Source of the DNA: Gloeophyllum trabeum ATCC 11539
Taxonomy: Eukaryota; Basidiomycota; Agaricomycetes; Gloeophyllales; Gloeophyllaceae
Assembly (NCBI RefSeq): GCF_000344685.1
Contig: NW_006920415.1
Location: 1,833,893-1,897,892 of the forward strand
Length of the DNA: 64,000 bases
Direction: 5' to 3'
Shown here: positions 23,600 to 34,049 of the stretch, in pieces
How positions within the stretch are numbered: position 1 is the first letter of the stretch
Layout: each line of letters begins with the position of its first letter
Program-made: the position numbers and the translations under genes
Notes under the pieces: model-generated
The model's input: only the letters and a program-made list of their open reading frames with translations
Told to the model about the DNA's origin: nothing
Database searches by the model: none

Positions 23600-25103
23600 G
23601 TTCTGTCTTCTGTCCGTCCTATCTGTCTTTGTAGCATGTTACTACGCGTCTCTCTCCCTATTCAATGCATGACGTCCCGAGTTACCGGAACCTAGCGTTT
23701 ATAGGATAGAATATAGAACGGCGACATTTTGAGTCGCGTTCTGCAAGAACCTGCTCATCGCCGTAGTGTCAGTGTTCGATCTATCGCCGTCCTACCGCAC
23801 CGGTGCCGCAAAATGCAATGTGAACAAGCCTAAGTTGGATTCCCGCCCTGCTTCATTGACCGTATAAGTGTCGAACCTGAACCATCTCCCGGCGCCGATC
23901 GCACTTGTATGCGTGCCTCTTCGGGTGCAGACAAGCACCCTCCATCACAATGGGGCGGCGTTCCTGCGGGATCGCCTTCCTTATTGCCTTCAGCCAGAGC
24001 TAGCGAGCTGAACAGGATGTAAATGCAGGAGCGGAGATCCGTACAGACCAAAGAACACGTCCGAATGTGTCCGCTGGCAACCCGAAAGAACAGAACCAGT
24101 CCATGCAGCCATCTCTCGCCTGCACATAGTGAGCATGCCTTGCGTCACAGCAGGCGTCCCTGTAACCGGTAAGAACCAATGCTCTAGATTCCGTCAGAAT
24201 CAGTATTCGTGCCTCTCCGAGCGGATATATGCACCGAAGCAACAACGAGAGGGATGCCTTTAGGGTCGGCCATAGTTGATGACTTTGAGAGCCCGGGTTT
24301 CCAGATTTTGCGGTCTCCCAGAGTGAGTTGCTACTGCGGCAATTAATAGGTGCACCACACAGCAACCCGTGATAGACGATGAGGGGTTGCTACAGCCGTC
24401 CAAAATTTCAAAGGTTGCGCATATAGCGAGCATATACTTATAGCCCTCAACCACCGTGAAGGACAAATAAGGATACTGTATCAAGTCAGGGGTAGAATAT
24501 GCGAAACTTCGCAATGAGGACTAAATCCGGAGGCCGCCCCGCCCCAGTAATCTCCTACAGTGCCTCTTCAGCAGCGTATGCTTCTAACCATGGCGAGAGC
24601 AATAAATAGGCCCCATTGGTGAAAGATGGCTGACAGAAATCCGCAAGAAAAAAGGAGAGTCGCAACCGCAGCAGCCACTCTTTCGGCCGCGGCCTCGTTC
24701 GGAACATCGTTCTAAGCGGTAACATTAAAGCAAGTGATCAAATGTCAGGAGTCGAGGGGACGACTGACAAACGTCAGGCAGCGATACGTGACGATTAGAC
24801 GGTGGAACGGGAAAGAGGACGATATTTCGCGTCTCGCGCATAACGTTACTACAGTGTGTGACTCAGATCATGTGATCGATGCTTCGCGGCTGTGTCACTG
24901 TCACTCATCAGCAACGAAAGGGACGCGACTTCATTACAATTTCATCGTCCATTGACCAAGGGACACACAGTTTACGGCGCACGAAGCGATACCGTTATCT
25001 AATTTCCCGAAGAATTACTGCACTTGACAGTCGTTTTATCCGAATTGTAGCATCAATGTTGGCCTTCAGTTTGATGTGCGGAAGGCAGCACCAGGTGAGA
25101 AAA
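23600..25103. other. Long intergenic region, no supported gene
   Basis: A minus-strand frame of 121 codons at 24000-24365 and smaller ones show no conserved residues. No repeat or RNA gene was recognised. Confidence 0.4.
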
Positions 25104-26684
25104 TCACACATATGAACTGTCACCTTTATGGGATGGCGAACTGAGCTCGTGTATCTCTCCAGAGTCTTTCAGTGTAGTGCTTCGATTACTTCTGCTGGGA
25201 AGGTCCACGGCTTGGGACGGGCGAGTCAGCTTGCTCCCCGAGCCGCCAGTTTGCTGGTCTATCGTCTTCCCAATGGCGAGCATGAACATGATCAATGTAG
25301 GACCTGCGCCCTGGTGGATATATCTTTGGTGATCTCTGCATTTTGAAAACCGAGTGTGAAAAACTCACTGCTGAGATACCAGCGGCTGCTAAGATGATTA
25401 CCTGTAATCGCGGAGAGGTTAGACACAGATCCATAACGTGAAGCAGACGGCACGTACGTATCGGCCCGCTTCGATGGCCGTTAAATGGATGGTAAAGAGA
25501 GCGGCGAACAAAAGACAGCAGGAGTGGCCCGCGCCAGCTTCGACACTTCATGCGCAGGTCAGCCCATACTCAATTTGAGGTATATGAGGGTAATAAACTT
25601 GCAGAGCAGCATTTATACGGGTATATGGCCGACGGCCTAAGTACTTTCTTGAGCTTTGTGTTGTGCGGAAGATCTTCCACACTATACACGATGATGTAAG
25701 TCATTCATCCATATTTCTGAACAAGGCGCGACAGCTACCTATTAGTATTGTCACAGCTGCGTTTCCGATGAACGTCGCGGTGTAAAATGATGCATTCAAG
25801 ATATCTTGCTGATGAAAGACGGTTGTCGCGGCAGGTGGTGGGGAGATACCATCGGCGCTGATATTCTTGGTCATGAAATAGTACTTGAGTAAGAGGCCGA
25901 ATCCCCCGTATCCAGCGGCTGTCATACAATCATGAGATGGTGCGCAATCAGATTTACTGTTAGCGGCGGCTCACCTGTTCCCATCAGGAGGATTGCTGAG
26001 GGACCGACAATCACCAGCCACCGTTGGCCCCAGGTGTTGTAACAGCGCCAGATCTTCACCGTCGCAAGAGTTAATCAGAGAATGCTATACTATGCTTCTT
26101 CGAACACTAACGCACCAGAAGACCGTCTGCGATGGAGCTGTCGTTCAGTTTCGTAAGTGCATTGTATCTTTGGTTTTTCATGAAATGCGTACTTGTTCGT
26201 AACCGAAAGGAAGCTGATCATTGCTTCCAGTAAGTTATTCCGGTCGATGTTCCGAGCTTGAGTCTCAGGATCTCCCAAATCTTCCCCAGGAGCAAAGGCA
26301 GTAGTGAGGACAAGCACGAACTGGACCACCACTTGCGCTGCAGCTATGATGAAGAGAACCACTGTCACAGGGACTAGGCGCATGTGCCTCATATTCCTCC
26401 GCCCTCGAGAAATAATGAAATACATGGACGCGCCGAAGATCACTGCGTATGCACCTTGCGGGATTCGTCAGCATGAGAGGACTCGGATGACATGAATCTG
26501 AATACAACGCTACCTATCAGGAGACTCATTACCTATGGGAAGGTCAGTACAGAATTCAATGCATGCGGCTTATATCTCACCCATAAGGCGATAAAGTTCG
26601 CCCTCTGCATCTGTATTTTGGTGAGCAACCCTGGTCGTCTTGAACGGATGGCGCGGTGGGGCTTACCTCGTTCCAGCTTGCCAT
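25104..26684 (-). CDS. Multi-pass membrane protein, tandem family copy A
   Basis: The gene is split into about ten small exons. The first encodes MASWNE (ATG at 26684; an in-frame upstream ATG at 26723 would add MSAYSRRSKALSA). The next are MQRANFIALW and a micro-exon VMSLLI at about 26505-26525. Hydrophobic segments follow: AYAVIFGASMYFII, LVPVTVVLFIIAAAQVVVQF, WLVIVGPSAILLMG, GYGGFGLLLKYYFM, FYTATFIGNAAVTILIG, HSCCLLFAALFTIHL and LIMFMLAIGKTI, about seven in all. The acidic tail ends HELSSPSHKGDSSYV. Conserved loops include RGRRNMRHMRLVP and DGLL-IWRCYN-WG. The pattern suits a seven-helix plasma-membrane protein, but ligand and function are unknown. Copies B and C follow in the same orientation. 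Confidence 0.75.
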
Positions 26685-26723
26685 GGCAGATAGAGCTTTG
26701 GATCTCCTAGAATACGCACTCAT

Positions 26724-27415
26724 TTCCAGGCGAGTTAACTTCTGTTTATATGCATTGAGGTTCGAGCTCTTGATGGTGAAGGCTGGGGGACTGATTGTCG
26801 AAAGGTGGTTTCCCCGCTGCCGCGGATCGAGTTAAGTTGATGGAGTATGGAGGGGTGGCCATAGGAGGGGCATATCACCCAGAGCAGGCTTGATTGACAG
26901 CACTCTATATATCCTGGGGTAATCGAGAGTCGGGATGAGAACTTTTGATCGTATGATCTCTGATATTTCGGTTCCGATCGCGGTGGACCCTATTGCTCCC
27001 TCGTTCCGCTTGGTCAGGCTGACTATTCTGGTGCTCGTTCTCAGGTATGTCGTACAGTATCGAGACAGCAAATCCATCGAAATATTCTATTCGCAGTGGA
27101 AGTTTATCCTTAACCAGTTTATACCATCATTGACGGCGCAGATCGCCTCAGGAGTACGATACCGACTCGGACTTCCGAGTGAGCGCTCAGATGTATCAAG
27201 ACCCTGGACCTGCGGTGATGTCTTTTGAGAGACATACCATCGCCACAGAAGCCGAGTATACGTGGCCTCTATAGTTCCATACAGGCATTGAAGAGAACGA
27301 GAGAAGACCATACCAGGTACGGTGACCCGATTGACTTCTCGCGCTCCGCTAAAAGTCTTCGCCTCATCAGCAGTTGGTCCGGGTACATCAGCAGTTCTGC
27401 TCAGCTGGTTATTCT
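26724..27415. other. Upstream region of membrane protein copy A
   Basis: A block around 26839-26860 (TGGAGTATGGAGGGGTGGC) recurs at about 29873-29893 upstream of copy B, so the promoter regions share descent. No gene was seen. Confidence 0.45.
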
Positions 27416-27889
27416 GACCCGTTTAAGGATGGGCGCGGGTGGCGGGTACCACCGCGGTATTGGGCCCGCGGGTCGCTCGGGTGCGGGCTCGGGTCTGAAA
27501 TCCCTCGAACCGCGCGCTACCGTGAAACCGTCCCAACGGGTCTCGGGTCCCGGGGGTCTGGTGGAGGGTACAATATTTATACGAAATTTGTGATTTTTGA
27601 AGGGTAAATGCAGCAAAAACACGGGAAGTTGGTTCCCGGTGATACTGGAGTCAGGTACGGCACTGTCAGATCCAGGTGTACAAAGAAACTGGCCCAACAG
27701 CACCTTCAATAGGGTGCCTTGAACCTGCAAAGCCCTACCTCGGGCATCGGCCAAGGGCACCCAGCTACCCGCGGTCTCTCGGGCGGGTTTTGTACCCTTA
27801 CCCGCTGCGGGTGCGGTACAGGCTGGTACGGGTCGGGGTGACCGTGGCAGAGCCGCGGTGTCACCCGCGACCAACCTTAGACCCGTCAA
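27416..27889. mobile_element. GC-rich non-autonomous DNA element with imperfect terminal inverted repeats
   Basis: The left end (GACCCGTTTAAGGATGGGCG, 27416-27435, then CGGGTG and CCACCGCGG) matches the reverse complement of the right end (GACGGGTCTAAGGTTGGTCG, then CGGGTG and CACCGCGG, 27852-27889). The interior repeats CGGGT/ACCCG many times on both strands and contrasts with the surrounding base composition. No transposase frame is present. CGGGT-rich subterminal repeats suggest a hAT-like MITE, but no target duplication could be fixed, so the limits are approximate. Confidence 0.5.
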
Positions 27890-28096
27890 GCCCAGGTCGG
27901 GCGGTGGTGTGGCACTGGTGTCGTCCTCAGACAAGGAGGCATGCATATTTAGATGGTCAGTTTGGCATTATCATCTCGATGGCCCGAGAGTTGCATGGCG
28001 CTTATCACACAACAGATTCACCTCAGGAATGTACGTGTATTGACACTACCACTACTATGAGTGAAACGGAGAGGGGTCATTACAGGTGAGGAATAT

Positions 28097-29706
28097 TCAT
28101 GCTTCCGAACGATCCTCGTTATACGAAGATGGCGATCGCAGTTCGTGTATCTCACCGAAATCCTTCAAAGTAGCGCTCCCATCACTTCTACTCGGAAGAT
28201 TGACAACTGCAGTTGGGCGGGCTGGATTATCCCCGGCTCTGCTGGATCGGTGTTCTATGGTCTTCCCGACGGCGAGCATGAATATGATCATCGTGGGTCC
28301 TGCACCCTGGTGGACGTATTTCATCGTGAGCTACCTGTATCAATGATTGGCTGTCACGAAGGACTTACAGCTGAGATACCGGCAGCCGCCATAACAATGA
28401 CCTGCAAGCCTCGGAGTATTAGACTTGGATTCAGTCCAAGAAGAAGAGACTCCGCACATATCGGCTTGCTTCGATGGCCGTTACATGGATTGTAACGAGA
28501 GCGGCGAACAGAAGACAGCAGGAGTGCCCCAGGCTGGCTTCAACACTGTTCGTGGACAGGTGAGTGGACACAATAGAACATATTAGATGAACACCACTCA
28601 CAGAGTAGCAATTATACGGGTATATGACTGACTGTCTGCGAATAAGGCAGAAGTTCTCAAGCGTCGAGTGGTGCGGAATATCTTCCAGACTATATACGAT
28701 GTGGTATCGTCAGTCATTCGTCGATGTCTGTGAATGACTTCTACACGTACTTATCAGGATCGTCACGGCAGCGTTACCGACGAACGTCTCGGCGTAAAAT
28801 AAGGCGTTCAAGGCACCTTGCTGATGAAAGACGGTTGTCGTAGCCGCAGGGGGCCCAACGATGCCAGCACTGATATCCTTGGTCATGACATAGTATTGGA
28901 GTAGGAGGCCGAAGCTCGCGTATCCAGCCCCTGTTCGAGAATGGAAGGTCAGAAGGTTCACAGTGGTCGGATTTTGGCGGGGCTCACCACTTCCGGATAG
29001 CAGAATTACTGAGGGGACGACAATGACTAGCCCGCGGTGGTCCCAGATGTTGTAACAACGCCAAATCTTCACCAATATCAATACATTGCGTAAAGAGGGA
29101 TTGTTTATTTGAGATCTGATTAGGACGCTTACGCACCAAAAGGCCGTCTGCAAGGAAGCAGGCATTCGAATCCGTGAGTACATTACATATTGTGATTCCT
29201 CACGAAATTAATGCATACTTGTTTGTTACCGAAAAGAAGCTGATAACTGCCTCCAACAGATTATTCCTATTGAGGTTGCGAGCTGGGCTCTCAGGGTCTT
29301 CCGAGTGTTCTCCAGGAGCGAAGGTGGTTGTGAGAACGAGCACGAATTGCACGACGACTTGCGCCGCCGCTATGGCAAAGAAGGCCACCGTTACAGGGAC
29401 TAGGCGCATGTGTCTAGTTTCCCTTCGCCCTCGGGATAAAAGGAAATACATGGACGCGATGAAGATGACTGCATATGCGCCTGTTGGAACTCATAAGCAT
29501 GCCAGTGAGTGTATTTAGTCACACGAAGACGAAGCATTACCCAGGAGTAGGCTCATAACCTGGGAGCAGGTCAGCGCAGAGCGCCATACATGTCGTTACA
29601 GACGCACCCATAAGGCGACGAAGCTGTCCTTTTGCGTCTGACTTTTGAGTAACCCTGATCATTCATACCAGCGGTGTCGTGGACGCACCTCGCTCCAGCT
29701 TGCCAT
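28097..29706 (-). CDS. Multi-pass membrane protein, tandem family copy B
   Basis: The exon order is that of copy A: MASWSE (ATG 29706), short exons, a micro-exon at about 29540-29560 (VMSLLL), then MYFLLSRGRRETRHMRLVPV, TVAFFAIAAAQVVVQFVLVL, RCYNIWDHRGLVIVVPSVILL, GYASFGLLLQYYVMTKDIS, FYAETFVGNAAVTILI and TMIIFMLAVGKTIE. The tail ends IHELRSPSSYNEDRSEA. At the position of the upstream ATG of copy A this copy has GTG, so the start at the shared MASW is favoured for the family. Frames are open and splice sites kept, so it is likely functional. Divergence is concentrated in loops and the tail. Confidence 0.75.
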
Positions 29707-30445
29707 GACAGAGAGGGCTTGGGATCTGGAAGAATATAGCCTCACTACCAGGCAAGAGAGGCCTGGCTTTCGTTTATAGGCATCGGGGGCCAAGCCTTAG
29801 ATGGTGGCGGCTGCAGTGATTGATTGTGAAGAGGCGTATCCCAGCAGTGGATCTGGTTGGACGGAAACGAATGATGGAGTATGAAGGGGTGGCTCGCTCC
29901 TGGGGCATGTCGCCGATACCAGGGCCAGAAGCCTGAAGGGTGGCACTGTGTATTCCCTACGAGATCACGATGAGGGATGTGACCTTTACGGCTTCCGAGG
30001 GTAATTATATTCATGCCCTGGGACCTCCCGGGACATGTGTCCAGCAGCATAAATAGCAAGCAGGTGGATTTGACAGTTCACCTGGAGCTCATTCTAGAGT
30101 TCAGTTCACTGGCTTTCGAATTTGTTTTACCAAGCCAGGCACCATGATTACTTATGATACGAAGCTGAACATTCGGAGATGTCCTTTGGACAAGGCATGC
30201 CACTGCCACATAAACGGACCACCGGCTATACATCCTGCATTTCATAGACAGCCATTACTGTCAGCACCCAATCACCGCCCGATCCGGCATGGGAGGAGCG
30301 GAGTAGCTCGCTCCCTTGAAGAAGGAGGTATGGGTATTTGGAACGATAAGATTAAGTAGCCGCGCGAGCGACATATTAAGCGTATATATATTGAAAGTAC
30401 TCTACATCGTCAAACAAAGGCCTCATGCAATGAGGATTCAGAAGA
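29707..30445. other. Intergenic between membrane protein copies B and C
   Basis: It contains the upstream block shared with copy A (about 29820-29895). No coding frame is supported. Confidence 0.45.
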
Positions 30446-32050
30446 TCACACATCCGAGCGATCCCACTTGTACGAGTATGGGGAACGGAAATCATCCAGC
30501 TCTCGAGAGCCCTTGAGTGTATGACTTCTACCACTTGTGCTCCTCAAGAGATCGATGACCGGTGACGGACGGAGGAATACCAGCTTGCTCCCCGCACCCC
30601 CTGTTTCGTCCTCTATCGTCTTCCCGATGGCCAGCATGAAGATTATAAGCGTAGGGCCCGCGCCCTGAGGTATTGGTCGTGGTTAGCGAACTATCCAACC
30701 ACTGGAATGGAGATGGGGGCTTTACCGCTGAGATACCGGCTGCAGCCATGGTGATAACCTAAAAGAGTAGGGAGACAAGTGTAGATCAACAGCAGGGAGG
30801 GGTTACTTACATATCGGCCGGCTTCGACAGTTCTCAAATGAAGCGTAAAGAGCACCGCGAATAGGAGGCAGCAGGAGTGCATCAGACTCGACTCGACGCT
30901 GTGAGCAAAGGCGAGCGTAAGTTCTATCTGTGTCATATATAATTTAGATTCACATACATCAGAGCAATTATACGGGTATAAGGCCGGGTATCTATGGGTA
31001 GTGCCGAGTTCCTCAAGCGTTTTGTTGTGCTCCATATTTTACAAGCTATAATCAGAGATAAGATTGTTGTTACGTCCGTCATAACCAGCCGTGCGTACCT
31101 ATCAATACTGTTACAACGGCATTACCAGCAAAGGTACAGCCGTAGAATATGGCATCCATGATCTCCTGCTGATGGAAGACGGCAGTGGCCGCAGGTGGCA
31201 GGACAGCAGCGTCTGGGTTCAGGTCCTTGGTCATGAGGTACAGTTTGGCTAGGAGGCCGGAGCTTGTGAATCCAGCAACTGTCGAAGTAGGTACACGCTA
31301 TAAGGCAAACAGTGATGAAACGGACGTCTGCAAAAACTCACCTGTTCCGGCCAGCAGTATCAAGGAGGGACAGGAAATGATCGTCCATCTACGCCCCATG
31401 ACATTGTAACAACGCCAAATCTTGGTAAAGATTTTAGTTACAGTCTGCCAAAATGGTGTAAGTCGAAGTTACGGCAAGGTATACGCACCAGCAGACCGTC
31501 TGCGATTAAGCTAATATGATATTCCGTGAACCCCAGGAGCAAATAAGCTCAAACTGCGAACTCACTTGTTTATGACAGTCAAGAAGCTGGTGGTTGTTTC
31601 TAGCAGATTATTCGTGTTGAGAATCCGCGCGTCCAAGTCAAGTGCCCCCGAGTTCGCCCCAGGAGCAAAGGCTGTGGTCAGGAGGAGCGCAAACTGGATG
31701 AAGACCTGCGCTGCCGCAACGATGTAGAGGACTACTGTTACGGGGACGAGATACAAGTGGCTCCGGGTGCCGAACCGCCGGGAGAGAAGGGCGTAGAGGG
31801 ATGCGGCGAAGATTATTGTGTAGGCACCTGGGATATTCGGACTATAAGTCGACGCAGATGCAGTGGGTTGGAGGAACAGTACCTAATAGTAGGGTCATTA
31901 CCTGCGGGGAGGTTAGTACGGCATTGTATACATGTACCGCACGACGCACCCAGAGCGCAATGAAGCTCTGTTTTTGCGTCTGACTTGTCATGATTATTTG
32001 GCTCGCAAAAGCGCTCGACCATCGGGGCTCACCTCATTCCAGCTGGCCAT
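30446..32050 (-). CDS. Multi-pass membrane protein, tandem family copy C
   Basis: The third tandem copy starts MASWNE at 32050. Recognisable segments are LVPVTVVLYIVAAAQVFIQF, ALLLTTAFAPGANS, a helix near 31360 next to the NVMGRRW-type loop, SGLLAKLYLMTKDLNPDA, CTFAGNAVVTVLI, MHSCCLLFAVLFTLHLRTVE and KTIEDETGGAGSKL. The tail ends DDFRSPYSYKWDRSDV with the stop at 30446. It is the most diverged copy in loops but keeps the exon plan, including the micro-exon. It probably has seven helices; function unknown. The exon between 31270 and 31420 is less certain. Confidence 0.72.
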
Positions 32051-32479
32051 GGCAGAGAGATAGGATTGCAAAGTGGAGAGGCCGACGGCGACGATGGCTT
32101 ATATTCCGAGTCCCAGGTAACGGTTCCAACGATTGATAGCCCAAGGATGCGTCTCCGGTAGCAAATTCAGTCAATTAGACGGGATACCGATGGGTGAATG
32201 CGAAGCCTGATCACCTCCGGGGAGCAAGGCATTACCCAGACAGGTCTTGCGCGACAGAAGTATGTATAGTCTGAATTATCACCGCACAGGATGGGCTTCC
32301 CGACCGCCCAACCTTGCAAATCTTTCTCTTCCGCTGTCGAGGACATCGATGCTTCTGAATTACCATGCGGTCAGGAGGGTGGGCCCAGTTCCCGGTCCCG
32401 CGTAAGTCCCACAAAGACGACCTACAACAGCCAGATTAGAGTTGAATGGTCGATTCGGGTACATTTCGTCCGCGCCCTA
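32051..32479. other. Upstream region of membrane protein copy C
   Basis: This is presumably the promoter of copy C and the 3' flank of the candidate gene at 32480. I see nothing further. Confidence 0.4.
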
Positions 32480-33107
32480 TCAACCCGGGGCACCAATAGC
32501 AACGGACGACATGTTGATCTTGTGTTGATCATCCGGTACATATTGTAATTTGGTCCAACATCCGTGATCGGGGGTTTCCACGCAAGTCAAGACAAGCTCC
32601 GAGCCCGAAGACAGACGTGATGTTGGGTCTTGGGTGCCGGTGAGGCCGTCGGCAACCAGGACGTCCAACACTCGCAGGAGGTATCTCGTGAGGCAATCCC
32701 AAGCAAGTCGTCTACCCTTCCGGTCGCTTATCAACGATACAGAAGTCGGCTCTTACGATACAGCCGCTTGCAGATCGATAGACCATCAATTCAGAAAACC
32801 ACGTATAGTCGGAGTGGGTCGGAGTGGGTGCCAGGGACGTCGGAAGAAGGTAGAGAAGTCCAGATGGTCTGATTTCTGTCTCTCGGGGACTTGAAATTGC
32901 TTGTCCGACGTGGTCCGACTGTAAATGATTTTCAAAAAGTGGGCCCATCGATCTGCAAATGGCTGTAAACTCGCTGTCGTAATAGAGATGTACAGTCTCT
33001 TCTGGATACATACTAAGTATGTAGTCTTCAATCTTCAAACTGCGCAGTAAGTCGGACATATGGTTATGAACTTGTACCGGCCTTGCCATAGGTTGTAATA
33101 GCATCAT
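32480..33107 (-). CDS. Candidate unknown protein, two exons
   Basis: Exon 1 (ATG 33107) reads MMLLQPMARPVQVHNHMSDL and continues LRSLKIEDYILSMYPEETV. A 40-nt intron (GTAAGAGCC to ACCGGAAG) would join SGCI to GRRLAWDCLTRYLLRVLDVL and end at MSSVAIGAPG, giving about 200 residues. The amphipathic helices and continuous frame through the splice suggest a real gene. The intron is at the short limit for basidiomycetes and I recognise no family. It could be a decayed or chance frame. Confidence 0.38.
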
Positions 33108-34049
33108 AAAGCACAGAAATTATCCTACCGCAAATTAGCTGTTCAACGGGTGATAACTCCAGGCGTGGGGCGGCGAAGTAGCCTGGCTTGGAGGAAGTCC
33201 CTTCCCCTGCTTAGCCGAGATGATGTGCGGGACACTGAGGACACCATTACCGATCCCTTTCGTCACTGGTATTCTGGTTGTACCACTTCGACATCGTGGT
33301 CAGATAATGACAATAGTGGTAGGGTCGTAAACTCCCGACATTCCAATTGCCAACACACCGAGCGACCGAGTCAAAGGAACGTGGTACTTGTTTGCTTACC
33401 TCCGGGTATGTCACTGAAAAAGGATAAATGGTCAACTAATAGTAAGCTTACTAGGAGTACTTCGTGGTGAAAATCCATTATAGTGACGTCACGGCTGTGG
33501 ACTATATCCCGTTATGGAAAGAGCGTGACCATATTTAGTCGACAATTCGAAGTAATGATCCATTCAGACATCGACTTTTCACATGTGCCAATGAAGAGGG
33601 CTTCACCCGGTATGTAATTGAGTAATAGCCCTTTGCATGGTGTCTTCATTCGCGCGGCCCCAGCCCTCCCCTTTTCGTCCCTGAGTCAGTGCGGCTGTCC
33701 CCCTTCACCAGAAGTCGACTAATAGCATTAACGTGGCGTGAATGGACGTCTGCCTCCAAAGTGTGCTGAAAAAGCTGGTTAGTGGATGCCGGCAGCGATG
33801 AGGAAGGTGGATCTTGAGGGCAATAGGACAGTGAGCATCTACCGCTTCGCTATGCTACGGCTCAAATCAGGCTGCGGCGGTAATTTGTTTGAAGGCCGGA
33901 CGCAATCCGAGTGCAGTACAATCAGTTTGGTCACTTTTGTGGCGATCTGTCTTCGGTCATCCAGCTGTGCCACTGACATTTCCTTGTTGTAAATATTCTT
34001 CTACGACGAACCGCTGAATCACAACAAGACTTCCTCGTCGTCGCAGTAC
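33108..34049. other. Intergenic before karyopherin gene
   Basis: No coding frame or repeat is supported. The right part should contain the karyopherin promoter. Confidence 0.4.
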
